Shown piece by piece: positions 24,601 through 48,249 of a stretch of 64,000 nt of DNA. Under the pieces are notes generated by a model, which was given only the letters and a program-made list of their open reading frames with translations, searched no databases and was not told the origin of the DNA. Numbering within the stretch: the stretch's first letter is position 1; each line of letters starts with the position of its first letter. Source of the DNA: Beta vulgaris subsp. vulgaris (Eukaryota > Streptophyta > Magnoliopsida > Caryophyllales > Amaranthaceae). Both the position numbers and the translations under genes were made by a program. The stretch is from contig NC_079203.1 of NCBI RefSeq assembly GCF_026745355.1, positions 41,482,992-41,546,991 on the forward strand, in the 5' to 3' direction.

Positions 24601-27600
24601 GAAACTGAATCTTCTTTCCAGCTGTATCTCAAATGCAGTTCACATTGATTTGCCTTGGGCCGTTTATATTCCAGAATCTGACTTCTTAAGTATATAATAC
24701 TTCCTCTGTTTCTAAATAAGTGCAACATTTCTTGTTTTCACGTTTGCCAATGCATTATTTTAACCATTAATATCTTCAATTATCAATAAGTAAAAATTAT
24801 AAAAAGTTGATATCAAAAAAATTCACATTCAGACGAATCTAACAAGATCCCACATGACTATGTTTTTCCTAAAATGTAAATCACCAAAGCTAATTAAAGT
24901 TCAATATGTGAATAGTAAACACTATGCAAATGCTGCACTTATTTAGAAACGGAGGAAGTATAAGTTTTTACTACTATCATTGTTTCGTCTATCAGGGTCT
25001 TCAAAATAGTATAGGATTCCATTTATCAGCTAGGAATGATCTATCTTTATTCGTAAATGCTCCCAATGGACATTCTTCCATTCTAGTGTGTGATTTCAGC
25101 TGCAAAAATAACTGATTTAAATGAAACTAAGAATTTTGTTGGTGATTACATGGTCTTCCTATGTCAGTTGCAGGATTGAAATATCACCCTACAAGCTATG
25201 TGCAGTTTACTGTGATATTATGCAAGCACCTTTGTGGCGTTTCTGCATTAAAAGTTTCTTTTGTCTCCCTAACCTGGCTGCTTTAATAAATAGACACCGT
25301 GATATGCCTTTTTTGTAATATTCTTTCTCGTTTTTGTATATATATTTTTCTAATGTTCAACTTAATTGCTGCTACCAGAGAGCTTTGGCATGCTATATAA
25401 AGAAATATGCTTGCTCAAATGCAAAGACAGAAGACTTATGGGCTGTTCTTGAGGAGGTATCCATTGAACCAGTGAAGGAACTAATGAATTCATGGACTCA
25501 GCAAAAAGGGTATCCTGTTGTATCCGTGAAGATGATTGACCAAAAGCTGGAGCTAGAACAGGTACATTGCACTTGATTGAATCTCTCTTAGCTACACGTA
25601 ATGACGTAAACTTTCTTTCGTTAACTTGATGTGATCGTTTACTATTGATAGTTTTTCTCACATTTGCTTAGGATCTAACTTTGTGCAATGGATCCAGTCA
25701 CTCTTTTTGTTGAGTGGTTCCCCAGGTGATAGCCAATGGATTGTCCCAATCACATTATGTTGCGGATCCTACGATAATCGCCGTAGTTACCTCCTGAAAG
25801 AGAAGTCTGGAAGTCTTGATATTAAAGAGTCTGCTTGGTTTAAGCTTAATGTGGACCAAACAGGGTTTTATAGAGTGAAATATGATGAAGAACTTGAAGC
25901 TAGACTTCGACATGCTATAGAGAGTAGCCAATTATCTGCAACAGATAGATTTGGTAAGAGGACTTTGTCTACGCATCTTATATTAATAATTTACATCTCT
26001 CTTTCAATCATTGAAGTCGCTGATTGATTGATAATTGCATATCTCACTAACAGGTGTTTTGGATGATTCATTTGCCCTGTGTACGAGTGGTCAGCAATCT
26101 ATGACTACTTTATTGACTTTGATGGCATCATTCAGAGAGGAAACTGAATATACTGTTCTTTCCAATTTGATAAATGTAATTACACCTTTACTTCTGATTG
26201 AAGCAACTTAATTGTGCGAATTGCTGATTTTGTTTTTCTCTGTCCATAGATTAGCTACAAAATTATGAGGATAGTTGCTGACGCTACACCTGATTTGGTT
26301 GATAACCTTAAAAAATTCTTAATCAGCCTTTTTGAGTATCCGGCAAGGTGAGTATCTTCTATATGAGTATATTCATCTAAGCATAGGTAACAATGGTTGT
26401 GTTTATGACAATTTGGTTGATGTAAATGGTTGGAACTTTCAAATCAAAATTTATAGTCTTATATTTATATTTATTTTGGGGATCAGCATCTTAGAATTTT
26501 AGGATGTAAGCAATTCTATCTAAGTGACCTTAAAAAGTTGTTCATCTGGGTTCCTGTTAGCTCTTCCTTATGATTGATCCTTAAGAAGTCCCAGAGACAG
26601 TATAGACTGTATTCTTCTCTAACAGTGACATTTTTGGTAGGGTAGAGAATAATAGTAAAGGTGGAAACAGAGAACTAAAATGGTGTATAGCTGTGTAGAG
26701 TTTTGAGTAATCATTGTATTCTTGTTTGGAAATGGTTGGGAGTTGAACCAAGAAGACAGCAACGGGAATGAGAGGAAAGTGCTGTAGTGCAATAATAGAC
26801 ATTGACTTAATTTTAGTGGTAGACGAGAGAGCGTAAGGCATTTCCTTATTCCCACCAAGTTTGCGCTTTAGGAGCTTAGGACTTGTGTTTGAGTAACAAA
26901 TTAACCATTCTACCTTGTACCAGTTAGTATAGAGCTATCTAAAGAAACATTGATGCATTACTGAGAAGGAAAAAAAGGAGCTTCCTGTTTCTCTGTGTTT
27001 ATATGGATAATAACTCCTTTTTGAACTCAATATGGAGCAACTAATGTAAAACTTTGTGAGCGGATTCTTCTGTGGTGCCGTTATCCTGACGTGCCAATGG
27101 CTTCTCTTTGATTAGAGCCTGTTAAAGTTGGCATAGTCTGTATAATATGGCCGTGACAATGGATATGTATAAAACTTCACTACTTGGGGACATTTTAACA
27201 CTGTTATTTTTCGGAATAAGCATCTATTGTCCACTTCTTATTTATCGACAGAGTCTCTAGCACTGTCGACTGTTTATATACCAATGTGGCAAGGGGGTGC
27301 TTTTTTTTCTAGACCACCCTGGTTAATCTAGTTAAGCAACCATATGTTAGAATATTCTTTCTTATTGAAACACTTGGCTGAAGATCATCTTTGTGTGGGC
27401 ATAGAGTGCACAAGGTTGTTGAGGGATAGTTCGAGATGGATTGTGAACCTATTTGTTTTCTGTCAAGATGTCTGCCTATCTACTTATCTTTTGTTTGCAT
27501 TTCTTATGTCATGCTTGCTTAAATTGAACCCATCAATGCTTGGGGATCTAGGAGAAGCTTGTGCTAAGATCTGACTTAAATTCTCACCAAATAAGCAAAC

Positions 27601-30600
27601 AACAGTAAAAGAAAGCTAGAATTTAGGCACACCCAAATAGTAGTTGTATTGATGATCAGAGTAACCAACAATTACAATCCTATCACTTTAGAGAGGTGAA
27701 GTTTCTCTCCCACTAAATGACCTTGCTCAATTTCTGGATAGATTTCTCTCCTTCCCAGTTGGCTATTTATTACAAGATATTTACTCATGAGTGGACCCTA
27801 GTGGCCTAACAAGGTGACAGGTGGCATAACAGCCTAACCACTCCCTGCCATAATATTCCCCCTGGCTCACAGTATATCCCCCCTCCCCCCTTGGTGATCT
27901 CAGCAGTAGATAAGTGCTCTCACTTATCATCGACAGCCTTTTTCCTTCTCCTGCTATAAGTATAGTAGATGGGAGGTTTGGGCTGGGCCTTAGCAGCTTG
28001 ATTTTGACTCTGAATTTGTCATTGTAGCTTTTCTTATTCACTTCTTGATCATTGTTATTCAAAAAAATGCAGGAGACTTGGCTGGGAGTCTACGCCAGGT
28101 GAGAGTCACTTAGATGCCATGTTGAGAGGGGAGCTATTGACTGTGCTTGCTCAGCTTGGGCACGAAAGTACCCTGAACGAAGCAAGTAGGCGTTTTGATG
28201 CATTTTGTGCTGACAGGGACTCACCACTTCTACCACCTGATACCAGAAAGGTATTGTAATACATAAACTGGCTTCTCCCCATACATGCATACATACCTGA
28301 CATAAACCACGCATACACTTGTGTGTATTTTCTTTGTGACTCCTGTAATATACGTCTCGTGGTCCAATCTTTAATTATACTGGATACTTATTTCACTGAG
28401 AGACCCTTTACACTAGTTGGATCATTCTGAAAAATAATATAAGGGAGTACTCCCAACATATTATGTGTGACTATTATTTCTGGATGAATGGAGAATACCA
28501 AATAACTAATATTTTTGAGTGAACTCCAAAAAAAACAACTTATGAGGTTGTGACACTTTGTGTCTTTGTTTAACATCATGTGTTGCGCTACTTGAAATCC
28601 ATTTAAGCGGAATTATGCCACCTAAGATGCCTTGGAAGTTGTAATCAATTAAAAAATGAATCTTTTAAATAGGACAAAGATGATAATGCATATTAAGTTT
28701 GTAATACTAAATCAGCTTACCTCTCGCATACATGAGATGAATTATAACGTCTGTGTTGAATCTTATCAATATTTTATATTTTATAGGAAAATTTGTCAGA
28801 AACAACCCTTTTAATACAACTTTTTGCGAGAAACAACCTTTTAAAAAAAAATCTGGCAAAAGAACTTAAGAAGAAAATATTTTGCGAGCAATAACCTCGA
28901 CCCATTTTTCGGCATTGACCAAGTATTTTTCAGTGTTGACTTGTTAAAACCAAACATGTGGAGTGCACGTGAACTACATCTCTTATGTTTCAACCCTATT
29001 TTTCGAAATTGACCAAGTATTTTCCGATGTTGACTTCATCAGTATATGAAGGGAAATCGAATTGAAACATAAGAAATGTCTGTTACGTGCCTTGCCATGT
29101 TTGGTTTTAGTGAATCAAAGCCGCAAAATACTTGGTCAATGTCCGGAAAATGGGTCAAGGTCTTATTTTGCCAGATTTTAAAAGGTTGTTTCTCGCAAAA
29201 ACTTGTATTTAAAAGGTTGTTTCTGACAAATTTTCCTATTTAATATTATTGAATCTGTTTTGTAAGCCATTCTAAAACCAGATCCATTTATGTTCCCTCT
29301 ATTTTTCGTCGCTTACTCACTGGTGTTTTCATATGGTCCAAGGCTGGTTCAAAAACAAAAGAACGATTGAATGGTGGGTGGCTCATGCCTTTAAAAAGAA
29401 AGGCTGTAGTTTTAGTTGGTGGGTCTCATCATGTCTTTGAAAGGCAGAGATAACATTAGGTAAACCTTAAAAAATATCCCACAACAGCCGAAAGGGGAAG
29501 TGAGTAAACTGAAAAAACAAAGAATGTTATCTATGAATTAAGCTTGATTGAGCTAGCATAAAAAATTTGGGACGTTGCCACTACAAATTATAGTTGTTCT
29601 CTCCGCGAGGTAAAGTACTATCTGATATAAATTAGAGTAATTGTCCAACTTCTTTTTTTGTAAGGTTAAATTCTATCCAAATAAAAACTGCTCGAGGTTC
29701 ATTTGATGTTCTTAGAGGGATTGTCTCTGTCACCAAGCCAATGGACTTCCAACTATAAACGCTCACCTATATATTGTGTATCAGACAAAACATCTTGATG
29801 TAGAACCTTGTTAGATTCATATAGATTTGTATCTTAAACAGCTGGAAAACCGATCTTCGAGATTGGAATCACCTTAGAGTGAAGTTCTTGAGCAGATCCT
29901 TCTAATCACTTTGGAAAAGTGAACAAGGGAGGGTGTTCAGAGTTTGGTCTAAACTGCACCAAACCTCAAACTGAACCATTTTTTTGCGGGTTTTTTGGTT
30001 TGGTTTGTGGGTTCAAATGTCCACAAACTTTTTGTAGAGCCCACAACCAAAAGTGAAGAAAAATTAAGGGGTGAGCAAATATGAAAAGAGATAGAAGCAC
30101 AATGAAAACCTATTCCCTAGGTCTTGTCCATATATGGCGCCTATCACCTGACTCCACATGGGTGTTTCCCTGCTCTCTACTACTTGTGCTTCTGCTTCTG
30201 CTTCGAGTCAGGTTGTTGAAATGATGCTCCTTGCCTTGTCTTCTCTTAAATATGCAATCATGTTTGTTCCAATAATCAATTAATGTGTCCATGGTCACTT
30301 TTGTTCTTCTGTGCCGCATCTGCTTCAATTTAGGCATCTGAAGTTCGAGATGTTGTCTAGTGCTCAGAAGATATCCTGTCTTCCACATAGCTGACCTTGC
30401 TCATACTCACATTTTGCTTAATCGCTGATCCTTGTAGTAAATAGTTTTCAAGTACTGATTCTCATAATGTTCACCTATTCAAAAATTATGCAGGCTACAT
30501 ATACTGCGGTGATGCAGAAAGTTAATGCATCAAATAGATCTGCTTTTGAAGCTCTTTTGAAAGTATATAGAGAAACTGATCTGAGCCAGGAGAAGGGGCG

Positions 30601-31510
30601 TATTATAGGTAACAATATCACCTATATGTCATTTGATAATCCTGAGGCTGCTAAACTCATAATTTGTTTTCTGCAATTTTTCTTCTTTGGCGACTTATAG
30701 GTTCATTGGCATCATGTCCAGACCCAGATATTGTACTTGAAGTTCTCAACTTTTTGTTATCTTCTGAGGTAAGCTTAACCTACTGAATGTTTTGATGTCC
30801 AAATTAGAAAACAATGCAATAACTTGTGTTGGAAATATTTATATTAAAGGTCCGGAGTCAAGATGCTATCTTTGGACTCTCAGTGAGCAAGGAAGGGCGT
30901 GAAACTGCTTGGATATGGCTTCAGGTAGATCTTCTATGTACTAAAAGATACCTTAATTCTTTGCAAAATGTTGGATGGATTGATTTATACTTTATAGTTT
31001 GTTTGTTTTTTGAGGGGAGATTTATAGTTTTTTTTTTTAGGGTAGATTTGTGGTTTGTTTTGTTTAAATATATAGACTGGTGACTGTGAACGAACAACTT
31101 CATCTAGACAGCCTTGATAAGTTGTGTTATTTGTTTACGTTCGGTTTAGCTAAACTTTCTTTCTCGGTACTGCTTACAGGACAAGTGGGATTACATTTCA
31201 AAAACATGGGGCTCTGGCTATTTAATCACTCGTTTTATCAGTACAATTGTGTCACCAGTACGTCTCTTTCTCTCCTCATTCCCTCTCTATTCTCATTCTT
31301 TGTGCTGACAAGGTTTTCATTGGCATTCCTTAGTTTTCCACAACTGAAAAGGCAAAGGAAATCGAGGAGTTCTTTGCAAGTCGAATGAAGCCTACAATTG
31401 CAAGAACCTTGAGGCAGAGTCTCGAAAGGGTTCAAATCAATGCAAGGTGGGTTCAGGCTGTTCAGAAGGACAACCGTCTTGCACAACTTGTCCAGGATAT
31501 GTGTTCATAG
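21688..31510 (+). CDS. APM1: Aminopeptidase M1, puromycin-sensitive-type M1 metallopeptidase
   Basis: Nineteen exons: 21688-21912, 22021-22166, 22462-22564, 23287-23473, 23562-23655, 23756-23909, 24005-24109, 24209-24325, 24406-24519, 25379-25561, 25698-25953, 26054-26175, 26250-26347, 28073-28250, 30494-30608, 30701-30768, 30850-30924, 31180-31257, 31334-31510. All introns are GT-AG and the sum is 864 codons plus stop. Residues 274-278 are the GAMEN substrate-binding motif. Residues 310-314 are HELAH, with the third zinc ligand at Glu333, and Tyr395 fits the catalytic tyrosine. The C-terminal part is the ERAP1_C-like helical domain. The enzyme removes N-terminal residues from peptides; in Arabidopsis APM1 is membrane-associated and affects auxin-transporter trafficking and root growth. 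Exon 11 appears to lack about 15 residues compared with Arabidopsis. Confidence 0.95.
24700..24958. mobile_element. Stowaway-type MITE in APM1 intron 9
   Basis: The ends CTTCCTCTGTTTC and GAAACGGAGGAAG are inverted repeats extending through TAAATAAGTGCA. TA flanks it at 24698-24699 and 24959-24960. It is 259 bp, lies wholly within the intron and has no coding capacity. Confidence 0.88.
28785..29238. mobile_element. Palindromic MITE in APM1 intron 14
   Basis: The left end AGGAAAATTTGTCAGAAAC is the complement of the right end GTTTCTGACAAATTTTCCT. The inner arms (GCGAGAAACAACC and GGTTGTTTCTCGC) are also inverted. A related copy lies at 34926-35252. A clear target duplication was not found; the nine bases on each side match at only six positions. 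The superfamily is therefore uncertain, possibly Mutator-like. Confidence 0.65.
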
Positions 31511-31568
31511 AATATGATAGGATCCATGGAAAAGTTTCTCAGAAGAAACGCGCAGTGAATAACCCAAG

Positions 31569-31574
31569 AATAAA
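31569..31574 (+). terminator. Possible polyadenylation signal of APM1
   Basis: AATAAA lies 59 bp after the APM1 stop codon. Plant poly(A) signals are degenerate, so this is suggestive only. Confidence 0.4.
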
Positions 31575-32011
31575 GCTCAAATTGCTGCGTAATTGATAAT
31601 ATACAGGCTTGAGCTTGTTTGACCAACATGGCTTTGATGTTGATCTCTGGAGTGCCGCCTGTTTGTTTTTCTAGTTGGGAGTTTTTTCTCCAATATGGAG
31701 TTTGATCATTAGAGTTAGAATTTCGCAAATGTACCATAAATCCTGTCTTTTATTAATGTTGCAGACTTCTGGTCTTTTATGATATCACTACATCAGTTAT
31801 ATTAGATTAACATATCATTATATAGTGCACAACTTGTATAAAGGAGCATAAAATATTGGGAAAGAAAGAGACCCAACAATGTTCAATTACCGAATGTCAC
31901 ATGACTCACATCATACGTATATGCTAGACTGCGGACTGCAGATCTATTAGCAAGGCCATGAGCTAAGATCTTGCTGCATCTGGCAATACATGTAAGTTTG
32001 TAACACCAAAC

Positions 32012-32036
32012 TGCATGCATGCATGCATGCATGCAT
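32012..32036. repeat. (GCAT)n microsatellite
   Basis: Six tandem GCAT units form a self-complementary tract in the APM1-NDR intergenic region. Confidence 0.9.
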
Positions 32037-32123
32037 TTAATTTGAGCCAATGAATGATGATGGGTTATTGAAGGCAGATTTGTATCGACTCATTATGCAT
32101 GTAGCCTGTAGGCTATGTTAGGC

Positions 32124-32124
32124 A

Positions 32125-32158
<34 letters not shown>
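32124..32158. repeat. (ATG)n microsatellite
   Basis: About eleven tandem ATG/TGA-phase triplets. The histidine run of a short - strand ORF here is simply this repeat. Confidence 0.9.
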
Positions 32159-32369
32159 GGTATAGGAGTCGAGCTGTGCACGCATAATAAGCTTGTTCTG
32201 ATGATCAGCTGATGGATAACATGAAAATACTTTCCTATAATGAGAGATTTATTCATTTCCAATTTTGTATTGGGCAATTTTTTCTTTGTGTACATCTAGC
32301 AACTCCCCTAGATATATTAATAAACAAACGAAGCTTTTGTTTGCAGCATTAATCACCTCTACAGACATA

Positions 32370-33062
32370 GTTGTTTCCTCTATCTATACTCTAACCACAC
32401 TAATACATTACAGGTTTCAAAATGTTGGATACAACCATTTCATAGACTATATGAGTTCATTCACGAACTTGTGACTTGCATTGAAATCAAATTCTCGTTT
32501 TAAATACTTAATTGCAGGGGGTATATTGATGAAACTATAACTCAAAAATCCATATCCTCCAAGTTTAGCGTATATAATGCAACACTAACAATATTCATAT
32601 ATTTAGCTCAACCGGGTTTATCTTCATTGATATCTTTAACAAAGTGTAATAATGTAAGATATTAGAATTGTCGCAATGTATATTTTCAAAATACAAATTT
32701 CTTAGGATTTTAGAAAAGGGTTAAAGCTGCATATTACGGAGCATGAACGTCAAAACACTAAAAGCTACTGCAAAAGCTGTTGCTGAACAGGCCCATAGTC
32801 GTCTCCTCTATCTGTACTCTCAACCACACTAGTACATTACAGGTTTAAAATGTTGGATATAACCATTTCATAGGTTACGAGTTCGTTGACGAACTTGTGA
32901 CTTGCATTCAAATCCAATTCTCGTTTCAAATACTTAACTAGTTTTTACTGTTTAGGTCCGGACACGCCTCAAGTAATTATATATTTCGTATATTCAATTG
33001 GATTTTTCCTTACTATCGTGTAAGATGTTGAACTTGTCGTAATGTATATTTTCAGAATAACA
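32370..33062. repeat. Local direct duplication, two diverged copies
   Basis: A block starting TTCCTCTATCTATACTCT (about 32376) recurs from about 32805 with scattered substitutions and small indels. Shared segments include TACATTACAGGTTT, ATGTTGGATA, GAACTTGTGACTTGCATT, and the later TGTAAGAT..TTG..GTCG..AATGTATATTTTC. The unit is about 330 bp and the copies are offset by about 430 bp. No terminal signature of a transposon was seen. Confidence 0.75.
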
Positions 33063-34217
33063 ACCTTCTCATAATTTTATTTTAACCAAAAAAAAAAAAT
33101 TCCAGAAACTACTATAAAATGAATTACATCAATTATATATATTTAATCAAAAGAAAATACACCAACAAATCTCAAATGATGCTTCTTTTGTGGCTGTAGG
33201 TGTATAACTTACTAATAAAATTCAATCTGGAAGTTCATTATGATGAACTCTAATTGGTAGGACTTTAACTTGTAGTTTCTCGAGAAACAATTCATTAGTT
33301 TTCATGAACATATTGATAAAACTCAATTTGAAGGTCATTTTGATGAATTAAATTCTTAACTCGTAAATTCATCAATGAGCTTCAAATTGGGGGTAGCAAA
33401 CCAGGAGCAAAATATAATTTGTCCAGAAAGATGGATAATTGACATATAGTATTTCTATCACTTTGTGCAAAATGATAGTATTTTGAAAGCAGTTCACGCT
33501 AGTGAATACAAAAATGTTACCTCAGATGTCATACATTACATATCCAGTAAATTAGAAGCTGAGTTTATACTTCTAAGTTTTCATAATTTGTTACAAATGT
33601 TATACAGTTCGTTTCTAGTCTCCCCACAAAGTTCAAAACAGCGACCAGAAACTGCCACTAGAGAAGGCATTTTACTAATCCCTACACTAGCCAACCTGGG
33701 CAGCCAGGACCAAATTCTACAGACTCATGAATTTCTAACCAACTAGCCAAAAACATAACTGAGGAAACTAAAAAAAAAAAAAAAGGATATATAAAAAGAT
33801 GAAGAAAGAGGGATCAAAAGTCCCTATTACACAAACCCCTTCTAACATTAGATTCCACTTCGGCCAAGCCTACCCCGCGTCGGGCTCTACCTGATGTTTC
33901 TCAATGCTGTACACTTGAATATTTATGACGATGGAGCTGCAGAACACTCAGAAGCCAAATCATAAAAAGCATCACATTTTGGTAAAGCCCCATATTTATG
34001 CCACAAACTCTACAAGAACGCCATGTTTCTCTTCTCTCATTTTCTTCACGGGGACATGCAATCGTCTGTTGTCGAAAGCATCTGTACATCCATTTCGTCT
34101 GCATGCTTTGCTGAATAATCAATCCCATTTTCATCTGTAAACATCATGGTAAATTAGCACAGAACAAAAAATTGAAACAAAGTAAATCCATGGAAGCAGA
34201 GTTTGGGTTGATAGTTA

Positions 34218-45234
<11,017 letters not shown>

Positions 45235-45545
45235 CTTCTTCTTCTTCTTCCAACTTTCTCTCTCTAACTTTCTCTCTCTACTGTGTGCCAATTGCGAAAA
45301 AGAGAGAGGAGAGAGAAATTTCAGAGCTCTTCAAGTCGAGTCCCTCGTATGTAAATTTGTCCTCTTTTTTTTTTCTTTCCTTTTAACAAATAATAATAAG
45401 TTTATTTAATTATAAAAATATATATTAATTGCAAACAACAACGAAGGACAGATTGCAGAAACCTACCTGGCCCTCTCTGTTCACCTCATCAGCGCCAACC
45501 CAACAACACCAGCATTTGTTTTCCCTTTTCTTTTTTTTAAATGTT
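45235..45545 (-). promoter_or_regulatory. NDR kinase leader and presumed promoter
   Basis: In the gene sense the first 120 bp upstream of the ATG are purine-rich (GAGAGA/GAAGAA runs), typical of a plant 5' untranslated region. A TATATAT tract lies near 45417-45425, about 185 bp upstream. Beyond it is the A-tail of a retroelement, so the proximal promoter is probably short. This is inferred from position and composition. Confidence 0.35.
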
Positions 45546-46830
45546 TTTTATTTATTTATTTTTATTTTTTTTTTTGACATCAAGGAAATTTGCATTAATA
45601 ATAAACGGGAGTACAACCTAATGGTAATACAACCAAACTAAACAGAAACAAGAAACAATTGGAACTATGAAAATTACAAGAACTCGTACAAACAAATTAA
45701 CGTAAACACTAACTAATAAAAATCCAGTCCGAATAACGAATGTCCTGAGCGATGGGGAGGAAAGTCGGATGTGAGAGACAAACTGTTGAAGTACACAACT
45801 ACGATCTTCATAGAGAGATTGCCGAACAACTGCTAGTAGATCCTGTCCACTAGGCCCGAAATCCCAGGGTCCTGGATGATCCTCTTGGGATTCTTCTGAT
45901 TCGGTTAACAAAGAAGTCACTTTTGATAGTGACTTCTGACCCTTCTGTGAGGGTATGCGAATTTCAGTCACACCAGACTGAAACTCGAAAGAGGTGGAGG
46001 TCTTGACGTGCCCCAAACCAAGTTGGGGGGCCTCCCACAAGATGCGTTTTTGAGGTGTGATGACACATGAAGTCATCACGAGAATTTGGGGCGAGTTAGA
46101 ATGATAAACTACGCCCCACTGACGGATCCTAAGATCCAAAGTGACAATCCCTAATCCAGAAGACCAACAAACAACAGTGTTGCAACAAAACATGAAAAAC
46201 AAGAACACAAAACCTACCACCTGACACATAGAACTACGCCTGCAAACAACACCGACAAGAACCTGCACCAAATGCTTCCTTGGCACACTAAATACACTGA
46301 CGCCAACTAACACTAGTGGGGGACGGGGAGGGGGCATTCGACGACACCTAAATCTAACCAGGGGGACGGGGAAGGGGAAACTTAGACTAAACCATCTTAA
46401 GAGGGGGGGTTGGGGAGGGGAAACTCTTGACCAAGGAAGTTGGGGGTTAAACACCACACAGACGAGCCAAATAGGGGGTGGGAGGACGAACAGACCACGA
46501 ACAGGGGGGATGGGAACGCTGCGAACAGGGGAGTGGGTGACATCGCACATACTCGGGAAAACACCTACGGACTGGAGGACGGCCGACGAGCGACGGCGGC
46601 GGACTGAAAACTACGAGACGGCGGCGAAACGAAAACGCGACCGAACGCCGCTACACACCGGACTAAAAAGGTGAGAAAAGACAAAACCTAGACGAAGCCG
46701 AGGCCTAAGCGACGACGGTGGAACCAAAAACGGTGGCCAGAACAAGCCGGAAACCGAAGTCGCCGCGGGAAGTCGACGACGAAGAAGAAGGAAATTAGTA
46801 AAAAAAACGGAAAAAGGAAAAGAAAAACGA
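45546..46830 (-). mobile_element. GC-rich, A-tailed non-LTR-like element
   Basis: Read on the - strand it begins in a GC-rich leader (about 46830-46560, with CGGCGGCG-like runs and many CpG). It continues through a 310-codon open frame (46550-45618) and ends GATGTC followed by an A/T-rich tail at 45575-45546. The frame has proline/valine-rich and Ser/Glu-rich parts but no reverse transcriptase, endonuclease or zinc-knuckle motif that I recognise. Composition is unlike the AT-rich flanks. The best guess is a non-autonomous LINE derivative or a large SINE-like element; a retrocopy of a host transcript is possible. No target duplication was resolved, so the borders are approximate. Confidence 0.5.
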
Positions 46831-47090
46831 AAAAAACACTAATGAACAATAAGTTTTTTATTCTATACAAGTAATATTCATCATATACTCGACTCTCTGA
46901 TATATCATGTGTTATCTTTTTATTTTCATTTGTTCGTTTAGAACTCGACATATTATATAATTATAATTATTTGGAGGTTTCAAATGAACAATAAGTAAAA
47001 ATATAGTATTTAGTGTATAATACTCAAGCTACATTAGCAGCCCGTTTGGTAGTTGGTTATAAATGGTGGTAATGATAATGAAGTTGTGTG
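46831..47090. other. AT-rich intergenic spacer
   Basis: No gene was recognised. The end (CCCGTTTGGTAG...GGTGGTAATGATAATG) resembles sequence in APM1 intron 3 near 22665-22700 and may belong to an older element interrupted by the Tourist MITE. Confidence 0.3.
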
Positions 47091-47093
47091 TAA

Positions 47094-47453
47094 GGCTCTG
47101 TTTGGTAGGGCGTAAAATGTTTTCCTAAAAATGTTTTCCTCTATTATCAGTTTTACATTGTTTGATTGGCAAAGGAGTGTAAAATCATTTTTCCTTGGAG
47201 TAAAATTATACTCCCAATGATGAAAAACCATTTTCCCTCCAAAATGAAGGGAAAACTGTTTTCCTTATCTCTCTTACACACTCCTTTCACTACCTCATTA
47301 CTTTCCCTTTCATATTTCTTTCATTTTCATTATTTTTCTTACATGGAACCAAACAACGGAAAACTAATTTTGGAATTGTGTTTTTCATTGTAAATTATTT
47401 TCCATGAAAATTATTTTACACTGAAAATGTTTTACATCCTACCAAACGGAGCC
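47094..47453. mobile_element. Tourist-type (PIF/Harbinger) MITE
   Basis: The ends GGCTCTGTTTGGTAGG and CCTACCAAACGGAGCC are inverted repeats continuing into GTAAAATGTTTTCC-like arms. The element is flanked by TAA at 47091-47093 and 47454-47456, the PIF/Harbinger target size. It is 360 bp with no coding capacity. Confidence 0.88.
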
Positions 47454-48240
47454 TAAATTTGTGAAGAATATCATTGTCCATTTTCATGGTAATGCTAATT
47501 TATCGTAAAGTTTCCACTTTCCTTCTTGAATTTTCATTCTCATCTTATACCACGTGGTAATGAGTGGTAATGAAAATTGCTTCCCCTTAGAGACAAAAAC
47601 ACAAGTTTAGGGGTGAGATTGTTTGCCCATAGAAAAAAAAAAGTCTCCTCACGAAAATTTTATGGGTACTTATGTAATAAAATTGCACTTAAAATCCATT
47701 CTCATTACGACAATTTATTAACGACAAACGTCAGTAGGTGCATGATAAAATTTTACTATGTAATCCTCTACGTAACACCCCACCATAAATAGTGTCCGCC
47801 GCATACGTGTCTAATTGTAGTTGGTTTAGATTATTAAACATGTCGTTGACCGCGTTGACTTGAAATAATATACCTAGTGTCGTCGCAGGGGATTATAGCT
47901 CATATTTTGTTGTACTGTCAGTGGTTGGGTGGTTTTTACGCGGGAGAAGAGCGTTTGTTGTGCACGTGAGTTGGTGATTGGAGGGTGAGATTCACTTGAG
48001 GAGAGAGAATTAGAAATGAGGAGAGTAGCAGTGACTAAGTCTGTTTAATGTGATGGTACACACTGGATTGAGATCTAGTGTGTGTGCACAAAGTGCAGAA
48101 AGATAGGGAAGATGTGAGATTAGGTGGATCTTAAGCTATGGTTTTTGTGCATTCATTTGGGGTGCCAAATTTTTATTTTATATTCCATTTCTTTATGAAT
48201 ATTAAATATTTTTCTACATGTATTATTATTATATATATAT
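47454..48240. other. Intergenic spacer without recognised gene
   Basis: The sequence is mostly AT-rich. A GC-moderate stretch at 47800-48130 contains short purine runs but no frame with similarity that I recognise. Confidence 0.35.
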
Positions 48241-48249
48241 ATATACTTT

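Larger units (their letters stand above)
31511..34217. other. Intergenic region between convergent APM1 and NDR genes
   Basis: The two genes converge here, so both 3' untranslated regions fall in this stretch. It contains simple repeats near 32.0-32.2 kb and a local duplication at 32.4-33.1 kb. No further gene was recognised. Confidence 0.5.

Noticed and set aside
27600..28070. Possible solo LTR or other element in APM1 intron 13
   Set aside because: Composition differs from the flanks, but no TG...CA borders or target duplication could be defined.
32113..32295. Short ORF ending in a histidine run
   Set aside because: The run is the translation of the ATG microsatellite; no coding support.
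45618..46550. 310-codon ORF as a host gene
   Set aside because: There is no recognised domain and no splice structure, it lies in an A-tailed element, and low-complexity proline and valine stretches suggest an incidental open frame. It is kept only as part of the element.
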